Below are positions 8,876 to 16,989 of a DNA stretch of 64,000 bases, piece by piece. Below the pieces are notes generated by a model, which saw only the letters and a list, made by a program, of their open reading frames with translations, did no database searches and was not told where the DNA came from. Positions within the stretch are counted from its first letter, which is position 1. Every line of letters starts with the position of its first letter. The DNA is from Clostridiales bacterium (GTDB lineage: Bacteria; Bacillota; Clostridia; Oscillospirales; Oscillospiraceae), in contig JAJQCW010000043.1 of the NCBI GenBank assembly GCA_021202515.1, positions 62,001 to 126,000 of the forward strand. The letters run 5' to 3'. Both the position numbers and the translations under genes were made by a program.

Positions 8876-10152
8876 TGGATTCTCATACTCTTTTTGAACG
8901 GGCAGTAAAGGTGCTGCCCGGCGGGGTCAACTCCCCGGTGCGGGCCTGCAAAAACGTGGGCTGCGAGCCGCGGTTCATCGAAAAGGCGGACGGCTCCCAC
9001 ATCTGCGACGTGGAGGGCCGGACGTACATCGACTACGTTGGCTCCTGGGGTCCCATGATCCTGGGCCACAACTTCCCCCCTGTGGCGGAGGCCGTCCGGC
9101 AGGCGGTGGGCAACGGCCTGTCCTTCGGCGCGCCCTGTCAGGCGGAGGTGGACATCGCTGAGCTGATGGTGCAGATGGTCCCCGGCCTGGAGATGGTGCG
9201 GATGGTCAACTCCGGCACCGAGGCGGTCATGTCCGCTCTGCGGGTGGCCCGGGGCGTGACGGGCCGCACGAAAATCATCAAGTTCGCCGGGTGCTACCAC
9301 GGCCACAGCGATTCCATGCTGGTCAAGGCCGGTTCCGGCGCGCTGACCGGCGGCAGTCCTGACTCCAAGGGCGTCACCGCCTCCACCGCCGGGGACACCC
9401 TGACTGCCCAGTACAACGACCTGGACAGCGTGGTCGCCCTGCTGGAGGCCAACCCCGGTCAGGTGGCGGCGGTCATCGTGGAGCCGGTGGCCGCGAATAT
9501 GGGCGTCATCCCGCCCAAGAAAGGCTTTTTGAAGGGACTTCGGCAGCTCTGCGACCAAAGCGGCGCGCTGCTCATCTTCGACGAGGTCATCACCGGGTTC
9601 CGGCTGGCCCCCGGCGGCGCGCAGGAATACTTTGGCGTCCGGGCGGACCTTGTCACCTATGGCAAAATCATCGGCGGCGGGATGCCCGTGGGGGCCTACG
9701 GCGGCAGCCGCGCCCACATGGAGCAGGTGGCCCCCTGCGGCCCCATCTACCAGGCGGGGACCCTCTCCGGTAACCCCGTGGCAATGGCGGCAGGTCTGGC
9801 CCAATTGACCTACCTTCATGAGCACCCGGAGGTCTACACCAACATCAGCCAGAAGGGGGCAATGCTGGCCTCCGGCCTGCGGCAAATAGCCGAGGCCAGG
9901 GGCATTCCTGTGCAGGTCAACCAGGTCTCGTCCCTGCTGACGATTTTCTTCACCGAGACCCCTGTCACCGGCTACGCGGGGGCCTGCGCCAGCGATTTGG
10001 AGCGTTTCGCCCGGTACTACCGGGGGATGCTGGCGGGCGGCGTGTACGCGGCCCCCTCCCAGTTCGAGGCCATGTTCCTCTCCAACGCCCATACCGCCGA
10101 CGACATCGTCCGCACGCTGAACACCGCCGAGCGGGTGTTTGGGACACTGTAA
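8875..10152 (+). CDS. hemL: Glutamate-1-semialdehyde 2,1-aminomutase
   Basis: PLP enzyme converting glutamate-1-semialdehyde to 5-aminolevulinate, the substrate of the adjacent HemB (C5 pathway). 425 residues, with the N-terminal LPGGVNSPVRA motif specific to HemL, NSGTEAVMSALR in the cofactor region, and the Schiff-base lysine in TYGKIIGGGMPVGAYGG (about K264). The ATG overlaps the hemB stop codon. A strong terminator hairpin follows, so hemB-hemL is a two-gene unit; glutamyl-tRNA reductase must be elsewhere. Confidence 0.97.
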   Translation: MDSHTLFERAVKVLPGGVNSPVRACKNVGCEPRFIEKADGSHICDVEGRTYIDYVGSWGPMILGHNFPPVAEAVRQAVGNGLSFGAPCQAEVDIAELMVQMVPGLEMVRMVNSGTEAVMSALRVARGVTGRTKIIKFAGCYHGHSDSMLVKAGSGALTGGSPDSKGVTASTAGDTLTAQYNDLDSVVALLEANPGQVAAVIVEPVAANMGVIPPKKGFLKGLRQLCDQSGALLIFDEVITGFRLAPGGAQEYFGVRADLVTYGKIIGGGMPVGAYGGSRAHMEQVAPCGPIYQAGTLSGNPVAMAAGLAQLTYLHEHPEVYTNISQKGAMLASGLRQIAEARGIPVQVNQVSSLLTIFFTETPVTGYAGACASDLERFARYYRGMLAGGVYAAPSQFEAMFLSNAHTADDIVRTLNTAERVFGTL

Positions 10153-10168
10153 ACCGAGAAAAAGTGCA

Positions 10169-10214
10169 AAAAACCACGCGGGGCGGAGATTTTTTCCGCT
10201 GCCCGCGTGGTTTT
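10169..10214 (+). terminator. Rho-independent terminator after hemL
   Basis: Stem AAACCACGCGGG-CGG / CCG-CTGCCCGCGTGGTTT around a T-rich loop, followed by TTTTAATGTTTTTTT. It lies between convergent genes and could serve both strands. Confidence 0.85.
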
Positions 10215-10254
10215 AATGTTTTTTTCATCTTTGCGTCCGCACAGGCGCAGCCTG

Positions 10255-10461
10255 TCACCGGAGGATGTTCAGCGCCAGGCACAGCACCAGCATACACCCC
10301 AGCAGCACGCCGGAGCGTTTCAGAGCGTAGTCCTCCGCCGCCTTGTTTTCCTCCGTCTGCGCTTCATCGTCCTTCTGGCTCATGTGGATGCGGTAGAGCT
10401 TCTGACCCGACCACAGCAGCAGCCCAATGCAGAGGAAAATGAGAACCCACAGCACAGTCAT
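10255..10461 (-). CDS. Small two-helix membrane protein, unknown function
   Basis: 68 residues: an N-terminal hydrophobic helix (about 3-19, LWVLIFLCIGLLLWSG), a charged middle stretch (KDDEAQTEENKAAED) and a C-terminal helix (about 50-67, GVLLGCMLVLCLALNIL). The start ATG at 10461 has AGGTGA close upstream; a longer in-frame reading through the neighbouring TauE/SafE gene is rejected because that part is a shadow of the transporter. It follows the transporter by 17 bases and probably shares its transcript. No family recognised. Confidence 0.6.
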   Translation of the reverse strand: MTVLWVLIFLCIGLLLWSGQKLYRIHMSQKDDEAQTEENKAAEDYALKRSGVLLGCMLVLCLALNILR

Positions 10462-10478
10462 TTCTGTCACCTGTCCTT

Positions 10479-11201
10479 CTAAAACGGTAGATTTCCAGCA
10501 ATTAAGGCGACGCCGAACAAAATCAGCGCAATCGTCACCACCCGCCGCGCCAGCGCCTCGTCCAGCCGCTGGCTGCTTTTCATGCCCAAAAACAGCCCCA
10601 CCAGCATCACGGGGAGTAGCAGCATGGCCTGATGGACCACCTGGGCGGTGATAATGCCCAAATAAGTGTACACCACCACCCGGAAGGTGCTCTCCACGAT
10701 GAAAACCGCGCAAATGGTGCCCTTAAACTCCCGGCTGTCGCTGGTGACACGGCTGACATAGGCCGCCAGCAGCGCGCCCACGCCGTACAGTCCGCACAGT
10801 ACACCGGAGAGAATGCCGATGACCGCCAGCACCAGTTTGGACTGCTGCCGCTGCTCCTTCTGCCGCTCCCGGAGCAGCATTTCAATGCCCAGCGCCGTGA
10901 TGACCACGCCGAAAAACAGCTTCACCGCCTGGGAATCCGCGTTTTTCAGCAGCAGCACGCCGGGGATGTTGCCCGCCAGCACCAAGAGGCTCAGCAGGCC
11001 GCAGTAGCGCCACTGGACGGACTTGCGCTCCGACCAGACCAAAATGAAATTGCTGGGGTAGACCACCAACAGCTCTACCGGCGAAATAGCCACGTTAGCG
11101 TTGGCAAAGCTCAGGATGCCGGTGAAAACCAGCGTGTTGGCGAAGCCGCACAGCCCCTTGACAAAAAAGGCGCACAGCGTCGCCGCGATCCACAGCCCCA
11201 T
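10479..11201 (-). CDS. TSUP-family (TauE/SafE) membrane transporter
   Basis: Integral membrane protein of the TauE/SafE family, whose members export sulfite, sulfoacetate and related organic anions; the substrate here cannot be read from sequence. 240 residues with about seven to eight hydrophobic segments in two halves, the N-terminal half showing the family-like FxxxFVxGLxGxG pattern in degenerate form (CAFFVKGLCGFANTL). The start ATG has an AGAGGACAGAGAG context. It is 20 bases downstream of acylphosphatase and upstream of the small membrane protein, so the three are probably co-transcribed. Confidence 0.85.
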   Translation of the reverse strand: MGLWIAATLCAFFVKGLCGFANTLVFTGILSFANANVAISPVELLVVYPSNFILVWSERKSVQWRYCGLLSLLVLAGNIPGVLLLKNADSQAVKLFFGVVITALGIEMLLRERQKEQRQQSKLVLAVIGILSGVLCGLYGVGALLAAYVSRVTSDSREFKGTICAVFIVESTFRVVVYTYLGIITAQVVHQAMLLLPVMLVGLFLGMKSSQRLDEALARRVVTIALILFGVALIAGNLPF

Positions 11202-11221
11202 CTCTCTGTCCTCTTCTCCCG

Positions 11222-11542
11222 TCAGTAAGTGACCCGGAACTCCCGCTCCGACACCGTAGGGATGTCTGACACGTCCACCCAGTCCACTCTGGCGTAGCGC
11301 ATATGGCGGAGATCTGCCAGCAGCGCGTCCAGGTCGGCGCTGGGACCCTGGACCTCCATCTCCACCGTGCCGTCGTCGCAGTTGCGCACCCAGCCGGTCA
11401 GGTTTCTCTGGCGGGCCAGGTTCGACGCCTGCCAGCGGAAGCCGACCCCCTGCACCTGGCCGTGAAACACCATCCGCCGCCGCACAGCGCCAGCCGCCGG
11501 GCGGGAAGGCGGTTTTTTCTCCTGTCTGCGAAACCAGTCCAC
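11222..11542 (-). CDS. acyP: Acylphosphatase
   Basis: Small enzyme hydrolysing acyl phosphates. The 106-residue protein has an extra N-terminal stretch of about 20 basic residues before the core. The catalytic Arg sits in GQVQGVGFRWQ and the catalytic Asn in GWVRNCDDGTVE, both intact. The start is GTG with AAGGGG upstream. It lies 46 bases downstream of ybaB on the same strand, so it may be read from the SRP RNA-dnaX-ybaB direction. Confidence 0.93.
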   Translation of the reverse strand: MDWFRRQEKKPPSRPAAGAVRRRMVFHGQVQGVGFRWQASNLARQRNLTGWVRNCDDGTVEMEVQGPSADLDALLADLRHMRYARVDWVDVSDIPTVSEREFRVTY

Positions 11543-11587
11543 GATCTGTCGCCCCTTTCTGCCGCTGGCATCTCTAGTCGAGAATGA

Positions 11588-11941
11588 TTACAGCCCCAAA
11601 CTGCCCAGGTTCAGACCGCCGGTGATGCGGTTCATGGTCTCGGAGGCGTCCTTATCCGCCTGTGTCATGGCGTCGTTGACGGCGGTGAGCACCATGTCCT
11701 GGAGCAGTTCAGCGTCCTCCGGGGACAGGGCCTCCGGGTCGATGGTGATGGACTTGAGCCGATGCTGGCCCGTAACCACCACCTTCACCGTGCCGCCGCC
11801 GGACTGGGAGGTGTACTCCCGGTTCTGGAGGTTAGTCCGGTTCTTCTGCATATCGGCAGACATTTTCTGGGCTTGCCGCAGCATGTTCTTGTCTACGCCG
11901 CCCATGCCCCGCATGTTGCGGCTGTTGTATCCTTTTGCCAT
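11588..11941 (-). CDS. YbaB/EbfC nucleoid-associated protein
   Basis: Small DNA-binding protein of the YbaB/EbfC family, which forms dimers and coats DNA. 117 residues, with the family core KVVVTGQHRLKSITIDPEAL and a helical N-terminus rich in Met/Gln (MLRQAQKMSADMQKNR). The start ATG has AGGAG upstream. It lies 32 bases downstream of dnaX, the conserved dnaX-ybaB order. The usual third member, recR, is not next to it. Confidence 0.94.
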   Translation of the reverse strand: MAKGYNSRNMRGMGGVDKNMLRQAQKMSADMQKNRTNLQNREYTSQSGGGTVKVVVTGQHRLKSITIDPEALSPEDAELLQDMVLTAVNDAMTQADKDASETMNRITGGLNLGSLGL

Positions 11942-11973
11942 GGTTCAAACTCCTCTGTCATTCAATTTGTATT

Positions 11974-13950
11974 TCACTCTATCGCAACGATGTCTCTGCC
12001 CTCGCCCTGGGCGAAGGCCAGCAGCTCCTCCATCGGGTCCGGCTTATCCGGGGATGGCTCCGGTGCGGGTTCAGCCTTTTGGGACACCGCGGAGGCTGCC
12101 TCTGTATGGGCAGGCTCCGGAACCGGTTGGACCTCCCGGCGGGACCGCTCCGGCTTGGAAACAGCTTCTTCCGGTTTTCCCACCACCAACTGCACCTGCA
12201 CCGGGCGGCGGGCCTTGGCGGTGGCGGCCTGTTCCAATTTGGCCCGCCGGTCCTCGCCGGAGAACCATTTTCTGGTTCCATCGTCGGAGACATACAGGGT
12301 CAACACGCCGTCGGCGTACAGCCCCGACACCATCTGCTTGGAGATGAAGCCGAACGCGATAGGCCCCACTGCGCTTTGCAGCGTGGGAGCCAACTCCTGC
12401 CAGAATCGTGGGTCGCCCTGCCGATGGCCGCCGACGGCCTTGTTTCGCTTCGCCTTTTGCATCGGGGGCCGAACCAAACGGGCGGTGTGTTTCATTGCCG
12501 CTGGAGCGGGCTGCACCTCCGGTAAGGATGGTCCCTCCGGCAAGGATGAGCCATCCAAAACAGGCGGCTCCTCCGGCAACGGAGGTTCTTCCGGAAGGGG
12601 CAGAACCTCTGACCGTTCGGGTGGCAGCACCTGCAAATCCGGGGTGCTTTGCCTGGTCGGGTCGGGCTTGACCGGCGCGACCTCCGTTCCCCCCGGTGGG
12701 GCGGAGGGTTCGGCGTACAACCCTTCCTCTAGCTCTCCCCCATCGCCCTGTGCGGGTTCCTCAAAAGGGCGGCGTATTCCTCCCCCACCCGACGACGGTA
12801 TCTGCCCGTTGGCCCAGGCCGCCTCAAGGCGGCTCAGCCGCTCGGAAAGGCTCAATACCGAACCGTCCAGCGTTCGGTCACACAGTTGGATGATGCACAG
12901 TTCCGCGTCGGTGCGCCGATTGGCGCTGGTTTTCAGCTTGGCCTGGGCGTCCTGGAGCAGGGTCAGCATATGCAGCAGCCGCTGACTGGACATCCCTCTC
13001 GACAGGGCCTGCATGGTGGCCTCGTCATATCCTCCGGCCATCAGGCCGGGGGCGCTGCCGCCAGTGGTCTGCCGCAGCAGCAGGTCGCGGGTCAGCCCCG
13101 CCAGCTCAGAGAGCACCGCCCCCACGTCCTTGCCAGCGGCGTACAGCTCCCCCAGCTCGGTCAGGGCCTGAGCGGTGTCTCCCCGGCGGATGTGGTTCAT
13201 GATGTGGGCGGTCTTGGTGTTCCCCGCAAGGCCCAGCGCGTCCAGCACCGCGTCCTTGTCCACCCGACCGCCGGAGACCGCGCACTGGTCCAGCAGCGAA
13301 AGCGCGTCCCGCAGGGCGCCGTCCGCCAGCCGCGCCAACAACGCCGCCCCGTCCTCGGTCAGGTCGATGCCCTCCGCCTGGGCGATGTACCGCAGACGGT
13401 TCTGGATGTCGGCGGGCTGGATGCGCTTGAAGGAGAACCGCTGGCACCGGGACAAAATGGTGGCAGGGACCTTGTGCAGCTCAGTGGTCGCCAGAATGAA
13501 CATCAGATGTTCCGGCGGCTCCTCCAAAATTTTCAGCAGGGCGTTGAAAGCGGCCACCGACAGCATATGCACCTCGTCGATGATATACACCCGGCGGCGC
13601 ACCGCGGCGGGAGCGTAGACTGCTTCGTCCCGCAGGGCGCGGACCTGGTCCACGCCGTTGTTGGAGGCGGCGTCCAGCTCCACCACGTCCAGGATGGAGC
13701 CGCTGTCGATACCCCGGCAGGCGGCGCACTGGCCGCAGGGGTTGCCCCCCACCGGGTTCTCACAGTTCACCGCCTTGGCCAGCAGCTTGGCGCAGGTGGT
13801 CTTGCCGGTGCCGCGGGTGCCGGTAAACAGGTAAGCGTGGGACAGGTGGCCGGTGGTCACCTGTTTTTTCAGCGTCCGGGTGATATGGGACTGCCCCACC
13901 ACGTCGTCAAAGGTCTGGGGCCGCCATTTGCGGTACAGGGCCTGGTACAC
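11974..13950 (-). CDS. dnaX: DNA polymerase III subunits gamma/tau
   Basis: Clamp-loader ATPase. 658 residues. AAA+ domain with Walker A GTRGTGKTT (about 45-53), the zinc module with Cys in CENPVGGNPCGQCAAC, Walker B/DExx in IDEVHML and the SRC sensor box (LSRCQRF). From about residue 380 the tail is low-complexity, Pro/Glu-rich, including repeats of LPEEPP, then a C-terminal tau-like domain. The start is GTG at 13950 (MYQALYRKWRPQTF), seven bases after GGAGGT; the GTG three codons earlier overlaps that box. Upstream lie heptad elements and the SRP RNA, the common Firmicute ffs-dnaX arrangement. Confidence 0.96.
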   Translation of the reverse strand: MYQALYRKWRPQTFDDVVGQSHITRTLKKQVTTGHLSHAYLFTGTRGTGKTTCAKLLAKAVNCENPVGGNPCGQCAACRGIDSGSILDVVELDAASNNGVDQVRALRDEAVYAPAAVRRRVYIIDEVHMLSVAAFNALLKILEEPPEHLMFILATTELHKVPATILSRCQRFSFKRIQPADIQNRLRYIAQAEGIDLTEDGAALLARLADGALRDALSLLDQCAVSGGRVDKDAVLDALGLAGNTKTAHIMNHIRRGDTAQALTELGELYAAGKDVGAVLSELAGLTRDLLLRQTTGGSAPGLMAGGYDEATMQALSRGMSSQRLLHMLTLLQDAQAKLKTSANRRTDAELCIIQLCDRTLDGSVLSLSERLSRLEAAWANGQIPSSGGGGIRRPFEEPAQGDGGELEEGLYAEPSAPPGGTEVAPVKPDPTRQSTPDLQVLPPERSEVLPLPEEPPLPEEPPVLDGSSLPEGPSLPEVQPAPAAMKHTARLVRPPMQKAKRNKAVGGHRQGDPRFWQELAPTLQSAVGPIAFGFISKQMVSGLYADGVLTLYVSDDGTRKWFSGEDRRAKLEQAATAKARRPVQVQLVVGKPEEAVSKPERSRREVQPVPEPAHTEAASAVSQKAEPAPEPSPDKPDPMEELLAFAQGEGRDIVAIE

Positions 13951-13964
13951 CGTTCCCACCTCCA

Positions 13965-14000
13965 GTTTAAGCTGTTAGCTCTTAGCCATTGGTTAGGCAC
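13965..14000 (+). repeat. Heptad-ended element A2, left end only
   Basis: Seven-base-periodic stretch (TTAAGCTG, TTAGCTC, TTAGCCA, TTGGTTA) followed by GGCACTGCCAGCC, matching the left end and first interior bases of element A1 at 7671-7720. No matching right end of this type is seen; the sequence runs into element B1 at 14063, so this is probably a truncated copy. It lies just upstream of dnaX. Confidence 0.55.
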
Positions 14001-14062
14001 TGCCAGCCCAAGGCTTGTGCTGTTATGAAAAGAAAAATCACGCTGACCCAAGCCAACGTGAC

Positions 14063-14183
14063 CAATTAGCAATGTGCAATGTACAATGCGCAATGATAGG
14101 AAAATCAGCCCCTTGGTTCGCCTTCTTCAGCGCAAACGGGCTGAAAACCAGTCATTGCTAATTGCTAATTGCTAATTGCACAT
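14063..14183 (+). repeat. Heptad-ended element B1 (MITE-like)
   Basis: About 121 bp. Left end in 7-bp units AATTAGC, AATGTGC, AATGTAC, AATGCGC (14063-14095); right end inverted, ATTGCTA three times then ATTGCAC (14153-14180). The interior contains CAGCCC...GGGCTG inverted bases. It sits between the SRP RNA 3' end and dnaX. Same end type as element B2 at 28051. Confidence 0.7.
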
Positions 14184-14184
14184 T

Positions 14185-14319
14185 AAAAACACTCCGGCAG
14201 AGTTTGGAAACGGCTGTCTGCGGCACACAACAGGGTCCGCTTAAGGCTGCTCGGTTCCCCGCCTGACCTGGTTCACGGTCTGCCGTTGCGCAGGACCGTC
14301 TCTTCGCCCCGCCGGAGCT
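14185..14319 (-). ncRNA. ffs: Signal recognition particle RNA (small bacterial type)
   Basis: RNA core of the SRP that binds Ffh. On the minus strand the conserved apical domain reads GGTCAGG, CGG, GGAA, CCG, AGCAGCC: symmetric loop, short stem and GGAA tetraloop (bases 14255-14258). The outer helix pairs GCTCCGGC at the 5' end with GCCGGAGT at the 3' end, followed by TTTTT. The start is set by the promoter at 14327-14355; the length is about 135 nt, without an obvious Alu domain. Location upstream of dnaX is typical of Firmicutes. Confidence 0.92.
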
Positions 14320-14326
14320 ATTGCGT

Positions 14327-14355
14327 ATTGTACCACCCTTTTTGTCCTTTTGCAA
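14327..14355 (-). promoter_or_regulatory. Sigma-A promoter for SRP RNA
   Basis: Minus strand -35 TTGCAA (14350-14355), 17-base spacer, -10 TACAAT (14327-14332), predicted start near 14319, matching the first base of the outer SRP helix. Confidence 0.8.
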
Positions 14356-14481
14356 GAGGAAATTTTAAAGTTTCGGGGATTTTCTCATCGCGCAGGCCCC
14401 GACATCAGCGCCGCCCTCTGTGGAAAAGTTTTCTTTTTCCGTGAACAATTCGTAAAAACCGGGTCAATTTGGCCAAGTTGC

Positions 14482-14510
14482 TTTCTTTTTTTCTGGCAAT
14501 CTGTTATACT
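14482..14510 (+). promoter_or_regulatory. Extended -10 promoter for the DUF1538 gene
   Basis: Extended -10 TG-T-TATACT (14502-14510) with a weak -35 TTTCTT (14482-14487) at 17-base spacing, about 65 bases before the TTG start. Confidence 0.5.
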
Positions 14511-14575
14511 CGTTGCAATTTCTTTCACTGCCTGGCGGCGTAAAGCCGTCTCTGTCAGACTGTGAGGTGCATTAT

Positions 14576-16105
14576 TTGAAAAATGAAAAAACCAGACTGC
14601 GGGAAAAGCTAATAGAAGCGCTGCGGGCCGTTCTGCCCATCGTCGGCATCGTGCTGGCACTGAGCTTCACCATTGCACCCATCTCCCCCAGCGTGCTGCT
14701 GTGCTTTCTGTTGGGAGCGGTGCTGGTCATTGTGGGCATGATGTTTTTCACCCTGGGCGCGGAGATCGCTATGACGCCCATGGGCGAACGGGTAGGCAGC
14801 AGCCTGTCCAGGTGTCGGAGCCTGGCCGTAATCGTTGTCATCGCCTTCCTACTGGGCTTTGTCATCACTATCTCGGAGCCGGACTTGCAGGTACTGGCGG
14901 GTCAGGTGCCGTCCATCCCCAACCGGGTGCTGATTTTGGCGGTAGCCGCCGGGGTGGGGCTATTTCTGGTGGTGGCGCTGCTGCGGATGCTCTTCGGTAT
15001 CCCCCTGGCCCCGGTGCTGGCGGTGCTGTACGCCATCGTGTTTGTGCTGGCCTTTCTGGTACCACAAAACTTTGTGGCCATCGCCTTCGACTCCGGCGGC
15101 GTGACCACCGGCCCCATGACCGTCCCGTTTATCATGGCCCTAGGCGTGGGCGTCACCGCCATCCGCGGGGACCGCAACGCTGCTGACGACAGCTTTGGCC
15201 TCATCTCTTTGTGTTCCATCGGCCCCATCCTGGCGGTGATGATCCTGGGGTTGGTCTACCAGACGGACAGCGGCAGTTACACTGCCGCCTCTGTCCCCCA
15301 GGTGGAGGACTCCGTGGAGCTTTGGAGCCTGTTTCTGGAGGGTTTCCCGGAGTACCTCCGGGAGATGGCCGGCTCGCTGCTGCCCATCGTGGCGTTCTTC
15401 GGTCTGTTTCAGGTGGCTGTTCTGCACATGCGCAAACGTCCCCTCATCCGCATTTTCATCGGCCTGGCCTACACCTATGTGGGGCTGGTGCTGTTCCTGA
15501 CCGGAGCCAACGTGGGTTTTATGCCCGCCGGAAGTTACCTGGGGACCGTGCTGGCCGGGCTGGACTACAACTGGGTTCTCATCCCCATAGGCATGGTCAT
15601 CGGCTACTTCATCGTCAGGGCGGAACCGGCGGTCTACGTGCTGAACAAACAGGTGGAGGAACTGACCGATGGCACCATCTCCGCCGCCGCCATGGGAGCC
15701 AGTCTTTCCATCGGCGTGGCGGTTTCGGTGGGGCTGGCTATGCTGCGGGTACTGACCGGCATCCCTATCCTTTATTTCCTGATTCCCGGCTACGCCCTGG
15801 CGTTGGGCCTGTCGCTGGTGGTGCCGAAGATTTTCACGGCTATCGCTTTCGACTCCGGCGGTGTGGCCTCCGGCCCCATGACGGCGGCCTTTCTGCTCCC
15901 TCTGGCCCAGGGAGCCTGCGCCGCCGTGGGCGGCGACATCGTCAGCGACGCCTTTGGCGTGGTGGCGATGGTGGCCATGACCCCGCTGATCACCATTCAA
16001 ATCCTGGGCGTGGTCTATCAGCTCCAGAGCCGCAGGAAACAGGCGGCGGCACCGGACTTTACCGCTCTGGAATGGCTGGACGACAACGCCATCATCGAGC
16101 TGTGA
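14576..16105 (+). CDS. DUF1538 integral membrane protein (putative transporter)
   Basis: Polytopic membrane protein of the DUF1538 family; transport is suspected for the family but no substrate is established. 509 residues with about 12 hydrophobic segments arranged as two homologous halves: AIAFDSGGVTTGPMT near residue 171 and AIAFDSGGVASGPMT near residue 424, each followed by a DxFG motif and a hydrophobic ILGVVYQ helix. This internal duplication suggests an inverted or direct repeat transporter fold. The start is TTG at 14576, six bases after GAGGTG. The next gene, 18 bases downstream, encodes a tandem PII-like protein, implying regulated activity. Confidence 0.85.
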   Translation: MKNEKTRLREKLIEALRAVLPIVGIVLALSFTIAPISPSVLLCFLLGAVLVIVGMMFFTLGAEIAMTPMGERVGSSLSRCRSLAVIVVIAFLLGFVITISEPDLQVLAGQVPSIPNRVLILAVAAGVGLFLVVALLRMLFGIPLAPVLAVLYAIVFVLAFLVPQNFVAIAFDSGGVTTGPMTVPFIMALGVGVTAIRGDRNAADDSFGLISLCSIGPILAVMILGLVYQTDSGSYTAASVPQVEDSVELWSLFLEGFPEYLREMAGSLLPIVAFFGLFQVAVLHMRKRPLIRIFIGLAYTYVGLVLFLTGANVGFMPAGSYLGTVLAGLDYNWVLIPIGMVIGYFIVRAEPAVYVLNKQVEELTDGTISAAAMGASLSIGVAVSVGLAMLRVLTGIPILYFLIPGYALALGLSLVVPKIFTAIAFDSGGVASGPMTAAFLLPLAQGACAAVGGDIVSDAFGVVAMVAMTPLITIQILGVVYQLQSRRKQAAAPDFTALEWLDDNAIIEL

Positions 16106-16123
16106 GGAGAGGAGGAACAAACT

Positions 16124-16813
16124 GTGAGCGAACTGTACTTAATGGTATCTATTACCAACCGGAAGCAGCACAAGCGTTTCCAGCGGTTTTATAAGGAGTG
16201 CAATCTGGGGATGTCCCTCCAGATGCTGGGCCGGGGCACGGCGGCCAACGAAATGCTGGACTACCTGGGCCTGGAGGCGTCAGAAAAAGATATGTTCCTC
16301 TCCCCTGTCACCGGTGAAACCTGGGCGAGGGTGAAAAAGGGCCTGCAAAGCAAGCTGCGCATCGACGTGCCGGGCACCGGCGTGGCTTTCATCATCCCTT
16401 TGAGCAGCATCGGCGGCAAACGCCAGATGATGTTTTTGATGGGACAGCAAAAATTTGAACTTGGGGAGGAATCCACATTGAAAGATATCAACTATGAGCT
16501 CCTGGTCGCCATCTCCAACCAGGGATACACCTCTTTGGTCATGGATGCGGCCCGGTCGGCAGGCGCGTCCGGCGGCACCGTCCTCCACGCCAAGGGCACC
16601 GGCATGGAGAAGGCGGAGCAATTCCTAGGCGTTTCTCTGGTGGCAGAAAAGGAGCTGGTGCTGATCGTGGTGAAAAAGGCCAAAAAGAACGACATCATGG
16701 GGGCGATCATGTCGGACGCCGGGCTGGACAGTTCAGCGGGCACCATCGTCTTTTCCCTGCCCGTCACCGGCACGGCGGGAATGCGCCTGATCGATGAGGA
16801 CGGAGAAGGCTGA
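16124..16813 (+). CDS. Tandem PII-like (GlnB-fold) regulatory protein
   Basis: 229 residues that read as two PII-like ferredoxin-fold domains. Domain 1 (about 3-105) starts ELYLMVSIT and ends GTGVAFIIPLSSIGG; domain 2 (about 122-220) starts YELLVAISNQGY and has GGTVLHAKGTG, FLGVSLVAEKELVLIVV and GTIVFSLPVTG, which follow the classic PII strand order. The T-loop tyrosine of GlnB is not evident. The GTG start has GAGGAGGAAC upstream. Direct linkage to the DUF1538 membrane protein parallels GlnK-AmtB, where a PII trimer gates a transporter; here that role is inferred only. Confidence 0.75.
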   Translation: MSELYLMVSITNRKQHKRFQRFYKECNLGMSLQMLGRGTAANEMLDYLGLEASEKDMFLSPVTGETWARVKKGLQSKLRIDVPGTGVAFIIPLSSIGGKRQMMFLMGQQKFELGEESTLKDINYELLVAISNQGYTSLVMDAARSAGASGGTVLHAKGTGMEKAEQFLGVSLVAEKELVLIVVKKAKKNDIMGAIMSDAGLDSSAGTIVFSLPVTGTAGMRLIDEDGEG

Positions 16814-16929
16814 CCCGGTAAAGCACCCAAAACATCTGTTATGACGCGGGACTGTTGCTCTGTCTCGCTTTTTCCCTGTTTTTCGTTCTTTTTAAAAATT
16901 AGCAACGGACAGTGGAAATATTGCAAAGT

Positions 16930-16957
16930 TTGTGGTATGCTATATGTAAGGTATAAA
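16930..16957 (+). promoter_or_regulatory. Probable promoter for the Ig-like surface protein gene
   Basis: -35 TTGTGG (16930-16935), 16-base spacer, -10 TATAAA (16952-16957), about 33 bases before the ATG. Confidence 0.5.
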
Positions 16958-16989
16958 ATTGTTGTATTTTGCGCCGGAAGGAGGGCCAC

